Origin: Lindgomyces ingoldianus
Lineage: Eukaryota; Ascomycota; Dothideomycetes; Pleosporales; Lindgomycetaceae
DNA length: 64,000 nucleotides
Direction: 5' to 3'
Assembly (NCBI RefSeq): GCF_010093535.1
Contig: NW_022985186.1
Location: 62,001 to 126,000 of the forward strand
Shown here: one piece after another, positions 36,866-49,700 of the stretch
How the letters are laid out: the number at the start of each line of letters is the position of its first letter
Position numbering within the stretch: the stretch's first letter is position 1
Program-made: the position numbers and the translations under genes
Notes under the pieces: generated by a model
The model's database searches: none
Seen by the model: the letters and a program-made list of their open reading frames with translations, nothing else
Told to the model about the DNA's origin: nothing

Positions 36866-37183
36866 TGTCACAATTGTGCACAAGTAAGGTTATAGAGCTT
36901 CACGGAGGTCTAGTTTAATTACTACGTGAGGTATTATAGTAGGTATAAGACATTGTGTGAGGAACAGGAAAGTTTAGAAGAAAATTAGTAATTAAATACT
37001 TAGCTTAGAAGTCTAAGCGCTTTAAGTATAAATTAAGCCTATTCTAGGTTTAGTTAGTGTTAAGGTAGTTTATGCTTAAGTTTATGTCTATATTATGTTA
37101 TGTTTATGTTAGACGTGCACTAATAATACTTTAGTATGTGTCTAATATAGTTATGTCTAGGATCTAGGGAGGATACTGTGACA
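36866..37183 (-). repeat. Gypsy 3' LTR
   Basis: TGTCA...TGACA ends, 318 bp; less RIPed than the 5' LTR. Confidence 0.93.
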
Positions 37184-40100
37184 GTACCCCTCTCTTATTA
37201 GAAAGGGAATCCTTTACATTAGTAGTTCTAGCATTAAGTTGTTTTTATTAGGGTACAGGTTTAGTTTAGATAGGTATTAGGTGTAGAATTAAGTTACTGC
37301 AGAGTTCTTTTATAAGGCTTCTGCAAGTTCTTATAACAGTTTATTATATCTAGTTTATTTTATAAGGTATTTATAGATATGTTTTTTCTTATTAAACTAG
37401 ATTTATTTAATGTATTTTACAACATATTTTAGTTTATTATTTATAATAATAGGTTTAGGTAGCAAGTTTAGCTGTTTAGGTAGATAGTTAGATTTAAGAG
37501 CTACTTAACGCAGCAATAATACATAGAACACAGGGTGTATCTTTATGCTGTTAGGTAGGATTAATTAGTAAGTGTGTAATAAGACTATATAGGCTACTAT
37601 AAAGGGGCTAAAGTTCTTTTAATTAAGTTTCTTTAATTATTAGTTTATTTAGATATTTCTAGTGTCTAGCTAGACCTTCTTGCTAGCTGCATACACAGGG
37701 GCAGAGGTTTAAGATTAGTTTATATACTCTTATTAAAAACCTTAAGCCTATGTAAGCTTTTTATAAACATATTTAGATATATTTTAGATCTTATTAATAA
37801 GTCTATTTATATTTATTACTTATATAGATTAATAAGTTAGTTAGGGGGTATTTAAAAGTAGTTTAAATTTTATTTAAAAGTAGTATCTATAGTTTACTAA
37901 AAATAAAGATACTTATGTTAATTTAAATATTATGTTATTAGCTTTAAACTATGCTGCAGCTAACTATTTTACCTAGTTATTTTACTAGTAGTTTATATAC
38001 ACTTATAAGACTTATTTTATTACAGCATTTATGTTTTTAGTCTAGCTGTTAGTCTCTAGGTAAAAAGCTATAGATAGATAGAGGACAATTTAAAGCTGTT
38101 TATAAAGTTTGTCCTAGAAGGCTAAGACACACTGCGTACCTCTATCTAATATAATTATGTTAGGCAGGCTATAGTAAACTTATACATATTAGTAGAATAA
38201 CTAGGCTATATTAGGGGTAGTTATAGAGGAACATAGTATTAAGTGTTAATACTTAGTTAAGTAATTAATAACTACTATAATATTTATGTACTTTTTAGAT
38301 AAAGGTAGGTCTATAATAAAATTAATTAATATATCTTTTTAAGCTTATTTAAAGATTAGAAGTAGTTTAAGTAGGCTATTATACCTTTCTTAAAAGGCTT
38401 TTACTTTATAGTAAGTATAGTAACATAATATGTATTAGCGTACAGTATAGAACATGCAGGGCTAGTAGTACTCTCTCTGTAGTAGGTTAAGAGTCTTTCC
38501 TCTGCCTAGGTGTCCTCTAATAGGTAAGTTATGTATAATTTAAAGTAGTTTAATTCTTAGTTTATTAGAATTAAAAATTATAAGTTAGTTATAGTAATAT
38601 AGCTTACTATTTTAGTTTTTATAGTTAGCTAGTGTTACTTTTTTAACTAACTAGCGCTATTTTAAAGCAGGTTTAAAGTTTCTTAGATAAATTTATTATT
38701 TAGATACTTATTAGTAATAATCTAATTAATTATCTAATTTATTTTATTTAAGTTAAGGTCTAAAAATAGCTTAGGTTAAAGTAAAGTTTAGTGTTAAGCC
38801 TTTTACACTTTTTTTTAAGCAGAGATTTTTAAAATTACTTTATAAAAGCATCTAGTTTCTCTTTGTCTTAACTAGAATAATAAGTAATTTTAAAATTAAA
38901 ATAAGATAAGTATTTAAACTAATAAGCTTATTAGTAGCTAAGTTATTTTATAGTTACAAAGTACTACAAGTTCTTATAGTTAGATAGGACCTGTATTAGA
39001 TGCGCTGCACTTTCTAGTTTAGGTTGCTATTGTTTAAAGTAGTGTACTATAGCAAGTAATTTCTTATTATAGATTTTATAATTACCTTCTATAGAACTTA
39101 TTCTTTTTAAGAAGTATGTAATAGGCTTAATAGTCCTGTCTAGCTTAGTCTAGAAGAGAACTCCTGCTACTATATAGTCTAAGGCATTAGCTTCTATAAG
39201 TATTAGTAGTTTAGAGTTAAAGTAGCAGAGTATTAGAGCTTTAGTAAAGGCTTTTTTTAGCTAGTTAAAAAACTATTAGTAATTTAAGTTAAAGTTAAAT
39301 TAAATTTCTTTCTTAGTAAGTGTAATTATAAGGCTTACTTACTATAAAAAGTTATTAATAAATTATTAGTAAAAGTTAGTAAATTTTATAAAAGCTTAAA
39401 TATCCTTTATATTCTTTAAGTATTGCTAATCTAGCACAGTTTAAACCTTAATAGGGTCTATTTAGATGCTATCTATAGAGATTACATATTCTAAATACAT
39501 AACTTTTAATTAGTAGAACTTGCATTTGTCTATGTTAAGTTATAGACCTACTTTTTTTATAGCTTTTAGCACTAAGCGTACATGCTGTTTATGCTCTAAA
39601 AGGCTATTACTATAGATTAGAATATTATTAATATACATAGTGCAGAACATGTTTAGGTAGGGTTAGAGTAAGTTGTTTATAAAATGTTAAAAAGTACTAG
39701 GCGTGTTAGCTAAGCTAAAGGGCATTACTAGGTACTTAAATAGTCTGTATTAAGTTTAAAACACTATTAGCTACTTATTACCCTTTACTATTCTTAGCTT
39801 ATTAAAGGCAGTAATAATATCTAACTTTATAAAATACTTTGCTTTACTTAGTTAGCTTAGAGTTTCCTATAAAAAAAAATTAAGTATTAGTTTTTAATAG
39901 TAATAGTATTTAGTCCTTAGTAGTTAACATAAAATTAAAGCCTACCTCTAGGTTTTTTTATAAATAGTATAAATAACACTACTAGTAAAAAGCTAGCTTA
40001 AATAAACTTTTTTTTTAAGTTTTTATTAAAGTATTTTTAAAGCACTTTTAATTTATTTAGTAACATTTTATATAGTAGCCTATAACTAGGTTGTTTACTA

Positions 40101-42207
40101 GGCTTAAAAGTTGTCTAGTAATTATATAGATGTTATATTAAAAGCTTATTAGACTTATTTTAAAAAAAAATATGTAATAAGTTATAGTAGTTTTAAGAAA
40201 CTATTATCTTTAAGTTAGTGCGTTTTTAGAGAGCTAAAGCTTAGTTTATATTAGAAATTATAACTGTGTAGATTTTGTAATCTAGTTGTTAAGCTAGGGT
40301 TATAAATAGAGCAGGTTCTATATAGCAGATGTCTATCTGTTGTTTAAGTCCTAGTTTATGTCTAAATTAAGTAGGTAAAGATTCTTTAAAGGCTTCTTTT
40401 TCTTTAAGTTTAAGTAGTTATTAAATTATTTTATATAGCCTATCTTAGTAAAAGGCCTAGCTTATTAGCCTTACTTAAGTAGTTTTTTTCTAGGTTATTA
40501 AAAAGTAGGTCTAAAGACCTTCTATATTAAGTGCTACTTAGGTGTTGTTTAGGTGTAAGCATAAGCATACATCTTAGTATTAGAAAAAGTTAAAGTTTAA
40601 AACTTACTCTTAGTAATTAAAGGTAACTTTATGCTAATACAGCTATAGTTGTCTTAGAATTAGGTTATAACATTTTATGTTTATTACATAGAGCTTAATC
40701 TACTTCTTATAGTGTTAGTAGGTAATTATAATAGTTATAGTATAAAAGATAGAACCTTTTTTAAGTTGTTTTCTATTAAATCTAGTTAAGTAAATTATTT
40801 AGGTAAGCAGTGTTAATTAAAGATTTAGTTTACACGCTAGTTTTTTATTAATGTAACTTATGCTATTTACTTCTAAGTTAATAAGAGCCTATATTAAGGC
40901 TAATATAGTTTTTTATTATAAATATATAAAAATATTAACTTAGTACTTCTAGTTATTAGTAGAGGACTTAGCCTATAAGTTAGTAGAGATCTAATGTTAA
41001 ATTAGTTCTAAGAGGTAACTTAGCCCTAGAACAAGCCTTTTTACAGGCTTCTACTACTATAGCTGCTGCTATGTTAAGAGTAGTAAAAAAGATTAAAGCT
41101 TAAATATAAATTAAAGCCCTTATAAAAACAAAATTAAAATAGTAAAAATTTTTAATAAGTACTAGCAGCGCTACTTGGCTAGACTTAAAAAAAGAGAATA
41201 AAGTAGTTTTAAAAAATATAACTATGCTTACTACACTTAAAGCATTAACTTTTTTTTTTATAATCTTTATACTTTCTAGAACTAACTAAAGCATAATTTA
41301 AATTAATTTTTATTACATTAAGGTCCTTATTTATAACTACGCTAGTTTAGAGGCGTATTAGGGCTTGTACAAGGAGGAACCTTATGTTATTATTGTAGGT
41401 AGTAATTAGGTTCGCATACGCGTTAAGGTTGTTTAAAAGAGGTTCTCCTACTATAGCGCGTTATAGTTTAGTTAAGAGGGAGTTATATAAAGCTATAATT
41501 AAACCTATCTTATTTAGGCCTATATTAAATATAAGTTAGCAAAACTTAGTAAAGTATAAAGTAAAGCTTTTTTTTTTTATTATAAAGTGTTTAGGTAACT
41601 TAAGGCTGTTAACTTTTTATTTAAGTCTTTATAAGTTACTTATAAAAATGCTATAAATTAATCTAAGTTAATAATATCTTTATTTATTAGTAAGTTAATT
41701 AAAGCTATTATGTTATAGTTAAGTTAAAAGTAGGCATATAGTAACTAGAAGTGTTTAGAGAGGAATTAGTCTATATTTTCTTTAAGTTTATATTAGAGCT
41801 TGTGTAGAAAGAAAAGTAAGTCTTTTTATTTTTTATTAAACAGTAGGGGATTAGGAAGTTAGTTAGATTTTATTACTAAGTTAAAAAGGTTACAAGTTAT
41901 AAGCAGCATTAGGCAAAAAAGAGTTAAGCTATCTTTAGACTTCTAAGTAAGCTTTAAGGCTAGTAAGTTCTTAGTTCCTACTACTATAATAAAAGTTAAG
42001 GTAGAAATAAACTACTTAATAACATAAAGCTATTTTTTAAAGTTCTTTTAAAAAGCTTTAAAGCTTATAATGTAGTAGCTTTTTTATAAAGTAAGCGCTT
42101 TTTAGAAGGCTTCTTAGCTTACTTTAATAGCTTAGAGTTATGCAAGTACTAAGCTTATTAGATTAGATTTAGAGGCTATTCTTAGCTAAAGTTTTAACAT
42201 AATGTAA

Positions 42208-42525
42208 TGTTATAATTATGCATAAGTAAAGTTATAAAGCTTTATAAAGGTCTAGTTTAATTACTATGTAAAGTATTATAGTAAGTATAAGACGTTGTGT
42301 AAGAAACAAGAAGGTTTAGAAAGAAATTAGTAATTAAATACTTAGCTTAAAAGTCTAAGCGCTTTAAGTATAAATTAAGCCTATTTTAGGTTTAGTTAGT
42401 GTTAAGGCAGTTTATGCTTAAGTTTATGTCTATGTTGTGTTGTGTTTATGTTAGACGTGCACTAATAATACTCTAGTACGCGTCTAATACAGTTATGTCT
42501 AGGATCTGGGGAGGATACCGTGACA
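42208..42525 (-). repeat. Gypsy 5' LTR
   Basis: 318 bp; its left 60 bp are RIPed (TGTTATAATTATGCATAAG where the partner has TGTCACAATTGTGCACAAG), its right part is nearly intact. Confidence 0.93.
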
Positions 42526-42530
42526 GACTT

Positions 42531-43639
42531 TTTTAATATTTAAATTACTATATAGATTTATTAGTAGTATAGAATACTTCTTATACTTTAAATTTTTTAT
42601 AGTGCTATAGTATTAAACCTTTTAGTTAATAACTAAAGTAAAAAAACCTAAGTAAATAGTAATTTAAAAAGAGTAATAAAAAGCTAAATAACATTACAAG
42701 AATAAAGAACTAGATTTAAAAAAGTAAAGTAAAAACATTAAGTAACATATAGTATATAAAAGTAATAGTAAGAAAAATCTAACTTTAAAAGTAGCATGTA
42801 AAAGTAATTACTAGAAAGAAAGTAAATTCTAACACTAAATAGCTATATAGATTAAAAAAACGCTAAAGAAAATAAAAAACATAAATAAAAAGATAATATA
42901 AAATCTATGTATAACTTAAAAATTACTATCTTTATAACTACTCTACTACACTTTTTCTTTTAGCATTTATTATATTTATATTATGTTTTAGTATTCTCTT
43001 TTACTTTTTTTTTACAACAATTTTAGCCTTATAGCTATTGTTATAACTAGTTAAAGTTGTTACCTTTTGTCTAGTTATGCGGCTACTTTGTACCTATACA
43101 AAACTATTAGAGTAACCTTGTTCTGCGAATCTTGAATGCTTTTTCTACCTACTTTTCTTCTTTTCTTCTTCTCTCTATACTGTCTTCTCTTAAGTATAGT
43201 ATGTAGTTTGTTACTATATAGTCTTGCTACAAGTTTTAAGAACTGTAAATATAGTAGGTATATACTTTTTTCATTGCTAGTTATTTTTTACTTGCTATTT
43301 CTTACTACATAGTCCTGCTGCAGTTCTTAGAGACTAGCTATACAGTCTGTTGCAGTCCTTGCTGTCTGTATGCCTTCGCCTCTCTATCGCTGTAGAGACT
43401 CTATTATAACCCACCGCAGCCTTCTACACCGCCTGCAGCTATTCGCCTACTTACTCCTACAGATGGTAGCCACTAGGATAAGGATCTTCTTGCTGCTGTT
43501 ACGGATCCCTTCACTATTTTACTAGAATAACTGCTAGTACAACTGCTAGTTCCGTTTCTTCAACTGCCGCTTAACTATAATAGGCTCGCGCCTAGAGGTA
43601 TCAGCTAGAGATTAGCCGGTAGCGTAGGGAAAGACATCA
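42531..43639. other. AT-rich then mixed sequence, no gene
   Basis: 42531-43100 is AT-rich with no recognisable frame. From about 43100 the GC content rises. Two related stretches occur near 43200-43255 and 43300-43355 (ATAGTC-TGCT-CA and AGAACTG/AGAGACT words), probably an old duplication. Confidence 0.4.
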
Positions 43640-43765
43640 AGCAAATTGTAGCAAACTATAGCAAACGACAGGAATTTGCAAGAATTTGTAGCAACTTGTA
43701 GCAAACCGCAATAAACTGTAGTATATTACAGCAACGTGAAGCAAACCGCAGTACACATCAGCTGT
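43640..43765. repeat. Degenerate GTAGCAAAC/TTGCA repeats
   Basis: About ten imperfect copies of an 11-bp word (GCAAATTGTA, GCAAACTATA, GCAACTTGTA, GCAAACCGCA). Similar in composition to the TGCAGCA repeats of the MITE family; no TIR seen beside it. Confidence 0.5.
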
Positions 43766-43953
43766 GTTGCAGGTGGCGCTAACTATGTTGTTAACAATGC
43801 GCTCAGATCTGTAGAGTCGGCGGCGCGGCTATATGCACTAGGCGACAGCTAAAAGGCATGGACAAGTTGAATTAGCGAAGATTTAGCCTGTATAGTCAAT
43901 ATTCATAGGCGAGATGAGATGGCCCCCGGATGCCGAGTCCCGTCTAGATCTTC

Positions 43954-44013
43954 GATCTGGCCCGCTTGTGGGTCCTTATCCAGATATTTTGATCTGGCCC
44001 GCTTGCGGGTCCT
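43954..44013. repeat. 37-bp-spaced duplicate of GATCTGGCCCGCTTGYGGGT
   Basis: The 23-base word at 43954-43976 recurs at 43991-44013 with one C/T change. Each copy can fold as a small hairpin (GGCCCGC-TT-GCGGGTC). Confidence 0.85.
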
Positions 44014-44108
44014 CATGAGTCATCACGCTAGGTAGTAACATCTCAAAGCTGGGGTTACGCGAGCCTGGGCGCCAAGTGATAAAATGGAATAAATTAGTCC
44101 CTTGCTTA

Positions 44109-44688
44109 ACGTACACCACAGGCGAGTTGCTTACACACCTAAGTTGCTTACTTTTGCTAAGACCTTACTAAACTACTCTTTCTACACTAATGCATTCCTA
44201 ATAACACTACTTAGACATAGTAAAAGAATGTTAGGTACAGCTTATGCTTTAGGCTTTTAAATAAGACGTAATACTTTTAAAGTAATATGCTATAGCCATG
44301 TACAGAGTCTTTTAAAAAATAATAAATAACTAATACACTAGACACCTTTTATAAGCTAATTTTATAGCTAACTTGTAAATGCTAAATAATAATAAAAAGT
44401 AGGTAGTTATTAGGCATATACTTAAGTTATATGTGTAAGGATTTTCTTTTTAGCTAGTAACTGTAGCTAATATAGCTAATTCTTTACGCGCTAAGCATAA
44501 TGTAGGCTATGTTAGCATAAACTAGCCTAGTGTGTTTATATAGCGTTATTTAAAGCTTAAAGTAAAGTTTAAGCATAAGTATAATAATAAAAAAGCTTTT
44601 TATAAGAATTTTAAGGTAATTTAAAACTAGTTTAGCCTTATAAAGAATATTAAAGCTAAGTATAGCATCTAAGATAACTACATGTATG
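44109..44688 (+). mobile_element. Pogo family A fragment, 5' part
   Basis: Starts after TA with the well-preserved TIR ACGTACACCACAGGCG and the two AGTTGCTTAC repeats. It carries about 580 bp of the transposase 5' region and stops at ACATGTA, the same point where B1 entered A3. Confidence 0.8.
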
Positions 44689-44689
44689 T

Positions 44690-45239
44690 AACAATTTGCT
44701 TAAATTGTTCTATTTAAAGTTACTAGGCGAACCTTATATGTAAATAGTCCTTGTATTAGCTCTAACCTAGCCCTGCCTGCTGCTGTACCTCTATTCCCCT
44801 AAGTATTTAGTTACACCTCTTCTCTTAGCTAGCTTAGTAGTTTTCTAATATTCCCTCACACTAAGCCTATAGGTGTTAATAATATTCTTAGGTTACTAAG
44901 TCTTTACACACTTTTATTTGCCTCTAAGTAGATTTATACTGTATTTAGATCTATTATCCTGTTTATGCTGTTACATTATATTAAAAAATTTACTTGTACT
45001 AGTAATAGCTTTATTAATAATATTATATTATTTATTTATTTAACTTCTAAGTTTAAGAAGTGTTTAATTTTATTTAAGCTATACATACTATTATATTCAA
45101 TTATTTAGCTATTATAAATAACATTTTAGAGCTCTTTTATTAACTATAGCTTTTATGTTTAAAACTTTTATGTTTTTATAATTAAAAGTATGTTTAGAAA
45201 GTTATAAAAAGTGTGCTAAAGTAAAAACATAAAGACTAC
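44690..45239. repeat. RIPed copy of repeat E
   Basis: 44748-44990 aligns with the GC-rich sequence at 61241-61490 (shared CCCCTAAG-ATTTAGTT and GCCTATAGGTGT). Most differences are C-to-T or G-to-A in this copy. The remainder to 45239 is AT-rich and unidentified. Confidence 0.7.
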
Positions 45240-45241
45240 TA

Positions 45242-45992
45242 ACATACACTACAGGCAAGTTGCTTACACACCTAAGTTGCTTACTTTTGCTAAGACTCTA
45301 CTAAACTACTTTTTTTATACTAATGCATTCCTAATACTACTACTTAGACGCGCTAAAAGAACATTAGATATAGCTTACACTTTAGGCTTTTAAATAAAAC
45401 ATAACACTTTTAAAGTAACATGCTATAGCTATGTATAGAGTTTTTTAAAAGATAATAAATAACTAATACACTAAATAACTTTTATAACCTAATTTTATAG
45501 CTAACCTACAAAAGCTAAATAATAATAAAAAGTAGGTAATTATTAAGCATATACTTAAGCTAGATGCATAAGGATTTTCCTCTTAGCTAGTAATTATAGC
45601 TAATATTGCTAATTCTTTACACACTTAGCATAGTCTAGGCTATATTAGCATAAACTAGCTTAGTATGTTTATAAAGTGTTATCTAAAGCTTAAAGTAAAG
45701 TTTTAGACATAAGTATAGTTAGTAAATATCTAGCCTATTATAAAGCCTATCTTATTAAAGTTATATATGTTATTATTTTAGATGCTATACTTAGCTTTAA
45801 TATTCTTTATAAGGCTAAACTAATTTTAAATTACTTTAAAATTCTTATAAAAAGCTTTTTTATAGTTATACTTACATTTAAACTTTACTTTAAGCTCTAA
45901 ATAACACTTCATAAACATACTAGGCTAGTTTATGCTAGCATAGCCTATATTATGCTTAGCGTGTAAAGAATTAGCTACATTAGCTATAGCTA
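45242..45992. mobile_element. Foldback pogo derivative, partial
   Basis: Family A 5' TIR after TA, then the left arm, the same inner junction as A1 (AAGTAAAGTTTTAGACATAA, then GTTAGTAAATATCTAGCC) and part of the inverted right arm, ending at TTAGCTATAGCT (45992), where unrelated sequence starts. Confidence 0.7.
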
Positions 45993-46482
45993 AGATCTCT
46001 AGTATAATAATCTTCTCTAGAGAAGTATAATGCTATTAAAATATGTTATCTATAATTACATAGTTTACTAGAGAGGAGATAATATAAAACGCTAAAATGC
46101 TTTTAAAGTAAAAAATAAACTTTTTCCTTTATATCTATTAGTACTAATTAGGCAATTCTTAAATTAGCATAGCTGCATATTATCTACCTTTGCTTCTAGA
46201 GTTTGTAATAGATAAGACTTAATAGGTAATAGTAGTAGTTTAATTTTAGTTAAACCTATTATAAACTCTAAGAATTTTAATATGTCTATAGAAAAGCGCT
46301 TTATTTAAGCTCTTTGCGCTTAAGATTTTAATAAGAGCCTAAGAACATGTAAAAGTTGCTGTGTAAAGAAGCAGTATAGTGTCTATCTGTACTTAAAAAC
46401 TACTATAACAAGGTTTTAGATCTATTGTCTAGTAGGCGGTAAGAACAACATATAAATCTTACTTATACATTGCATGCTTTTC
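45993..46482. other. AT-rich, no supported feature
   Basis: RIP-like sequence between the foldback fragment and the solo LTR. Contains the near-palindrome TCTTCTCTAGAGAAG at about 46010-46025. No coding sequence recognised. Confidence 0.4.
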
Positions 46483-46689
46483 TGTGAAGCTATATGAAGC
46501 ACTAGAGGCATTAAGAACTAGATTAATTGCTAAAGAAGAGCAACTACAGGTTTATATAGTACTAGATGAACCCATCATGTAACTTAAGGCTACTAATAGC
46601 TCTAGGCTCCAGCAGGTGGCATGGCTAGGCAGCAGTAGGCTAAAGTAGTGTAGGTGGCTAGCGTATAGAGAGCTTTGTAACTACAAACA
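46483..46689 (+). repeat. Solo LTR (207 bp), partly RIPed
   Basis: Starts TGTGAAGC and ends CTACAAACA. Direct repeat TTTTC/TTTTT beside it (one C/T change). Same family, opposite orientation, as 62338-62545. Carries a TATATAGTAC promoter-like word. No internal retroelement sequence adjoins it. Confidence 0.75.
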
Positions 46690-46789
46690 TTTTTCTTTTC
46701 TAATGTATCTAACTTATATGTTAGAGTTTGATAAGTTAAGATCTACTAAAACAGGTTAGCCTATTTATTAGAGAAGGTGTTTAATTGTA

Positions 46790-48119
46790 CAGTCGCCTAC
46801 TAAAAGTTATTAGCCACTCAACGATCCAAGCTCTGCAGGGGTATAGTTAGCTTATTTAGGAAAGAGCTTACTTAACTAATTGCTACCTAAATTAAAAGAT
46901 CTTTGTTTCTATAAGAAGCCTATGTTAAGGCCTATCTTCTAGTGTTATAGTTAATTAATAGTAAGTTAACCTGCCTTTATTTTAGATAGCCTCCTCTATG
47001 CGCTTTAACTAGCTTAGGATACTCTTTCTATAATTAGCTAGTGCAATCTTTGCTTATTCCTTTTTAAAGATATCTACTATCTGCTTATAAGTAGTAATAT
47101 ATTCTTGTTACTTTAAGATGTAGAGCTTTATAATCTACTAGAGGTTCTTAATTAGGTTTAAATTAGGACTTTATAAAAGCTAATCTATTTATATTATGCT
47201 ATAGTTGTCTATATACTTTTAGGTAGCCTTTATAGTATAAATAGAGGCTCTATCCTGCATCTATATGCTAATACTGCGTTTCTCTGTAAGCTGCTTATAG
47301 AATAGAATGCTAATGTTATGCAGAATCTAGCAGTATTTGCTAGTATTATTTTACTTACCTTTTTAGTTAATAAACAGCTCTAATTTAAAATTAAAAGAAA
47401 TTACACTAAATATAGAGACTATAGTCCTTCTAGACTTAAATGTAGGCTTTAGGTACTAACTCTTATACGCTTTTTTATGCTGCTAACGTATATATAGAGG
47501 TCTAGTGTCTAAGCTAACTTTAAATGTTGCTTTATTATAATAGGCTACGTAAGCTACATTACTGCTTTTATTATATTAATAAATTTAAGTAAAGTAGAGT
47601 TATTTTTCTTTGTGTACATCTAAGAGCTAAGGCTTATAACATAGACAGAAGGCGTAGTACTTATGTTTTACAAAGTATCCCTTTACAGTACTAGCATAGA
47701 TGCAGTAGTAGGTTTTAGATAGTGTTATAATAGTCTAGAGTGTAGCAAAGGGATTATTTACTGCTTAGTAAATTAAATGCCTTTTAGCGCGTTTGTTAAG
47801 CTTTAGAGGCTAGACTATACGCAGGGCTTTTATATAGATAGGCTAGGGCTGCTTGCGCAGCTAGTAGATGTTATATGTAACTATTAACTTAGAAATGCTA
47901 AGATAACTTAAAATTTTGCTAGCGCTTACACTGTAAAGGTGGAATTGCTATATTATATTAATAGTAAACTTAGATAGCTTTTTGCGCAAGGTTTTATTTA
48001 CTTTTATAACTATTTAAAAAGGTAGTAATCTAATTAAGTTACAATTAATTAAAATTAAAGCATTATAGAGTGGCCTAGGCCTCTTGCTAAAGTGGCCAAT
48101 CACTTTTCGTAGGCGACTA
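46790..48119 (-). mobile_element. Tc1/mariner element, 1,330 bp, RIP-degraded
   Basis: TIRs: 46790 starts CAGTCGCCTACTAAAAGT; the right end is its inverse (ACTTTTCGTAGGCGACTA). TA on both sides (46788-46789 and 48120-48121). On the minus strand at about 47100-47300 the frame reads MQDRASIYT and then S-P-N-L-N-L-I-K-N-L, a degraded form of the DD34E block (family MQDNA-H, WPP-SPDLNPIEN-W). The length fits Tc1/mariner. Inactive. Confidence 0.88.
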
Positions 48120-48121
48120 TA

Positions 48122-49350
48122 CATCTTGTATGTTAAGCTCTGCACTATTGTTTATATTATAGCCTGCTACGTCTATAAAACTACAAAGTATCTGTCTCTA
48201 GTACGCTTTAATTACACTTTTCTTTTTAATACGTAAATTCTTTACATACTATTTAAGGTAAGTTTTAAATTTATCTACTTTACATTAGCAAAGCGTGTTA
48301 TATAGATTGTGCTCTAATTTTATACAAAACCTAGAAGCATTTATTAGTGTTATAAAGTAAAACTTTATAAACAAATAGACTTTTTTTATTTCTAAAACTT
48401 ATAAGTAATAAGTATATTTACTTAGTCTTTTTATTTTAACTTTACTCTTCTTTAGCTTTTATAAAACGCTATCCTTTGCTGTAAGAAATCTTTTTTAAAA
48501 TCTTTATCTTCCTTCTTAGTTTCTATGTTGCTACTTAACTCTATGTGTAAAGCAAACTTAAAACAATTCTTAGCTAGTCTAACACCTAAGGCAGGGGACA
48601 AATCTAGATCTTGTTGCCTTCTATAGCAGCGCATGATGCTTAAATGCGTATTCTAGTTTGTTAGGTGGCGGTACGTTGCAAGGACGAGTTGTAGAGGATG
48701 GGTGCATCATAACAGCAGGAATGGGAACAGGTATATATAGCAGGAACTCACAGCTTTTCCTAACCGCTCTAGGCTGTTTAAGAGGCTGCGTTTGAGAGAC
48801 AGGGGACAGGCGACGGGCAATAGGCAATGGGCAACGGTGCACGACGCTTGGCGCTTGGCTTAAGGTTAAGGGGGGCCTTTTCTAAACCCCCTGCCGCCTT
48901 AGCTCGCTTAATATGCTGAAAAAGCAGCAAAGTGCATAGGCCTAAGCAAGGGGAAACTACCTTCTAAAATAAAGGTTCTTAACCTCTAAATCTAGATACT
49001 CCTTTCCTAACAACAAGATTCTACTAGTAATATAGTATTAAGCTAGGTCTTTATTAATTTAAAAGTTAAGTTAGTGTACTTTAAGTAAGACTCTTAACTA
49101 GTTATTATTTTAAGCTACTCTTAAATTTTCTACATCTTATTTATAATAGCTAAAGATGTCTGCCCTAGTGCTATTCTTGCTAGGGGTGTACTTACTTTAA
49201 AAGTATTACTAGGCTAACTTTTTCATCTAATAAACTTAATAAGCATTAAGTGCCTTTATTATTATAAAATACTTTAATAACTAATAATTAGTATACACTA
49301 AGGTGCTTATTACTATAAATGTAAGCTTAGCTTTTTATTATTTAAACATG
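48122..49350. other. AT-rich with a GC-balanced patch at 48620-48890
   Basis: No gene recognised. The 48620-48890 patch is not RIPed and holds a TATATATAGCAGG promoter-like word and G-rich CGACGGGCAATAGGCAATGG repeats; it could be an LTR or gene relic. The rest is RIP-like. Confidence 0.4.
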
Positions 49351-49700
49351 ACATACTCTACATGCAAGTTGCTTACACACCTAAGTTGCTTACTTTTACT
49401 AAGACCCTACTAAACTTCTCTTTCTACACTAATATATTTCTAACAACACTACTTAGATGTGCTAAAAGAACATTAGATACAGTTTACACTTTAGGCTTTT
49501 AAATAAAACATAACGCTTTTAAAGTAATATACTGCAGCTATATATAATGTCTTTTAAAAAATAATAAATAACTAACACACTAAATAACTTTTATAAATTA
49601 ATTCTATAGCTAACTTATAAAAGCTAGGTAATAATAAAAAGTAGGTAATTATTAAGCACATACTTAAGCTACATGCGTAAGAATTTTCCTCTTAGCTAGC
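49351..49700 (+). mobile_element. Pogo family A fragment, 5' end
   Basis: TIR-like start ACATACTCTACATGC followed by the two repeats at 17-bp spacing, then about 300 bp of family A 5' region, ending at CTTAGCTAGCAGC. The base pair before it is TG rather than TA. Confidence 0.7.

Larger units (their letters stand above)
36866..42525 (-). mobile_element. Complete Ty3/Gypsy element, 5,660 bp, RIP-degraded
   Basis: Two 318-bp LTRs (36866-37183 and 42208-42525), flanked by the perfect 5-bp duplication GACTT (36861-36865 and 42526-42530). Minus-strand orientation: the polypurine tract (AAGAGAGGGGTAC) abuts the 3' LTR at 37184, and the integrase/chromodomain end lies at about 37200-38500, matching 1-1573. 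Reverse transcriptase sequence lies further up (about 39,300-40,200) and Gag towards 42,000. Coding frames are full of RIP stops. Same family as the element at 1-1891. Confidence 0.93.
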
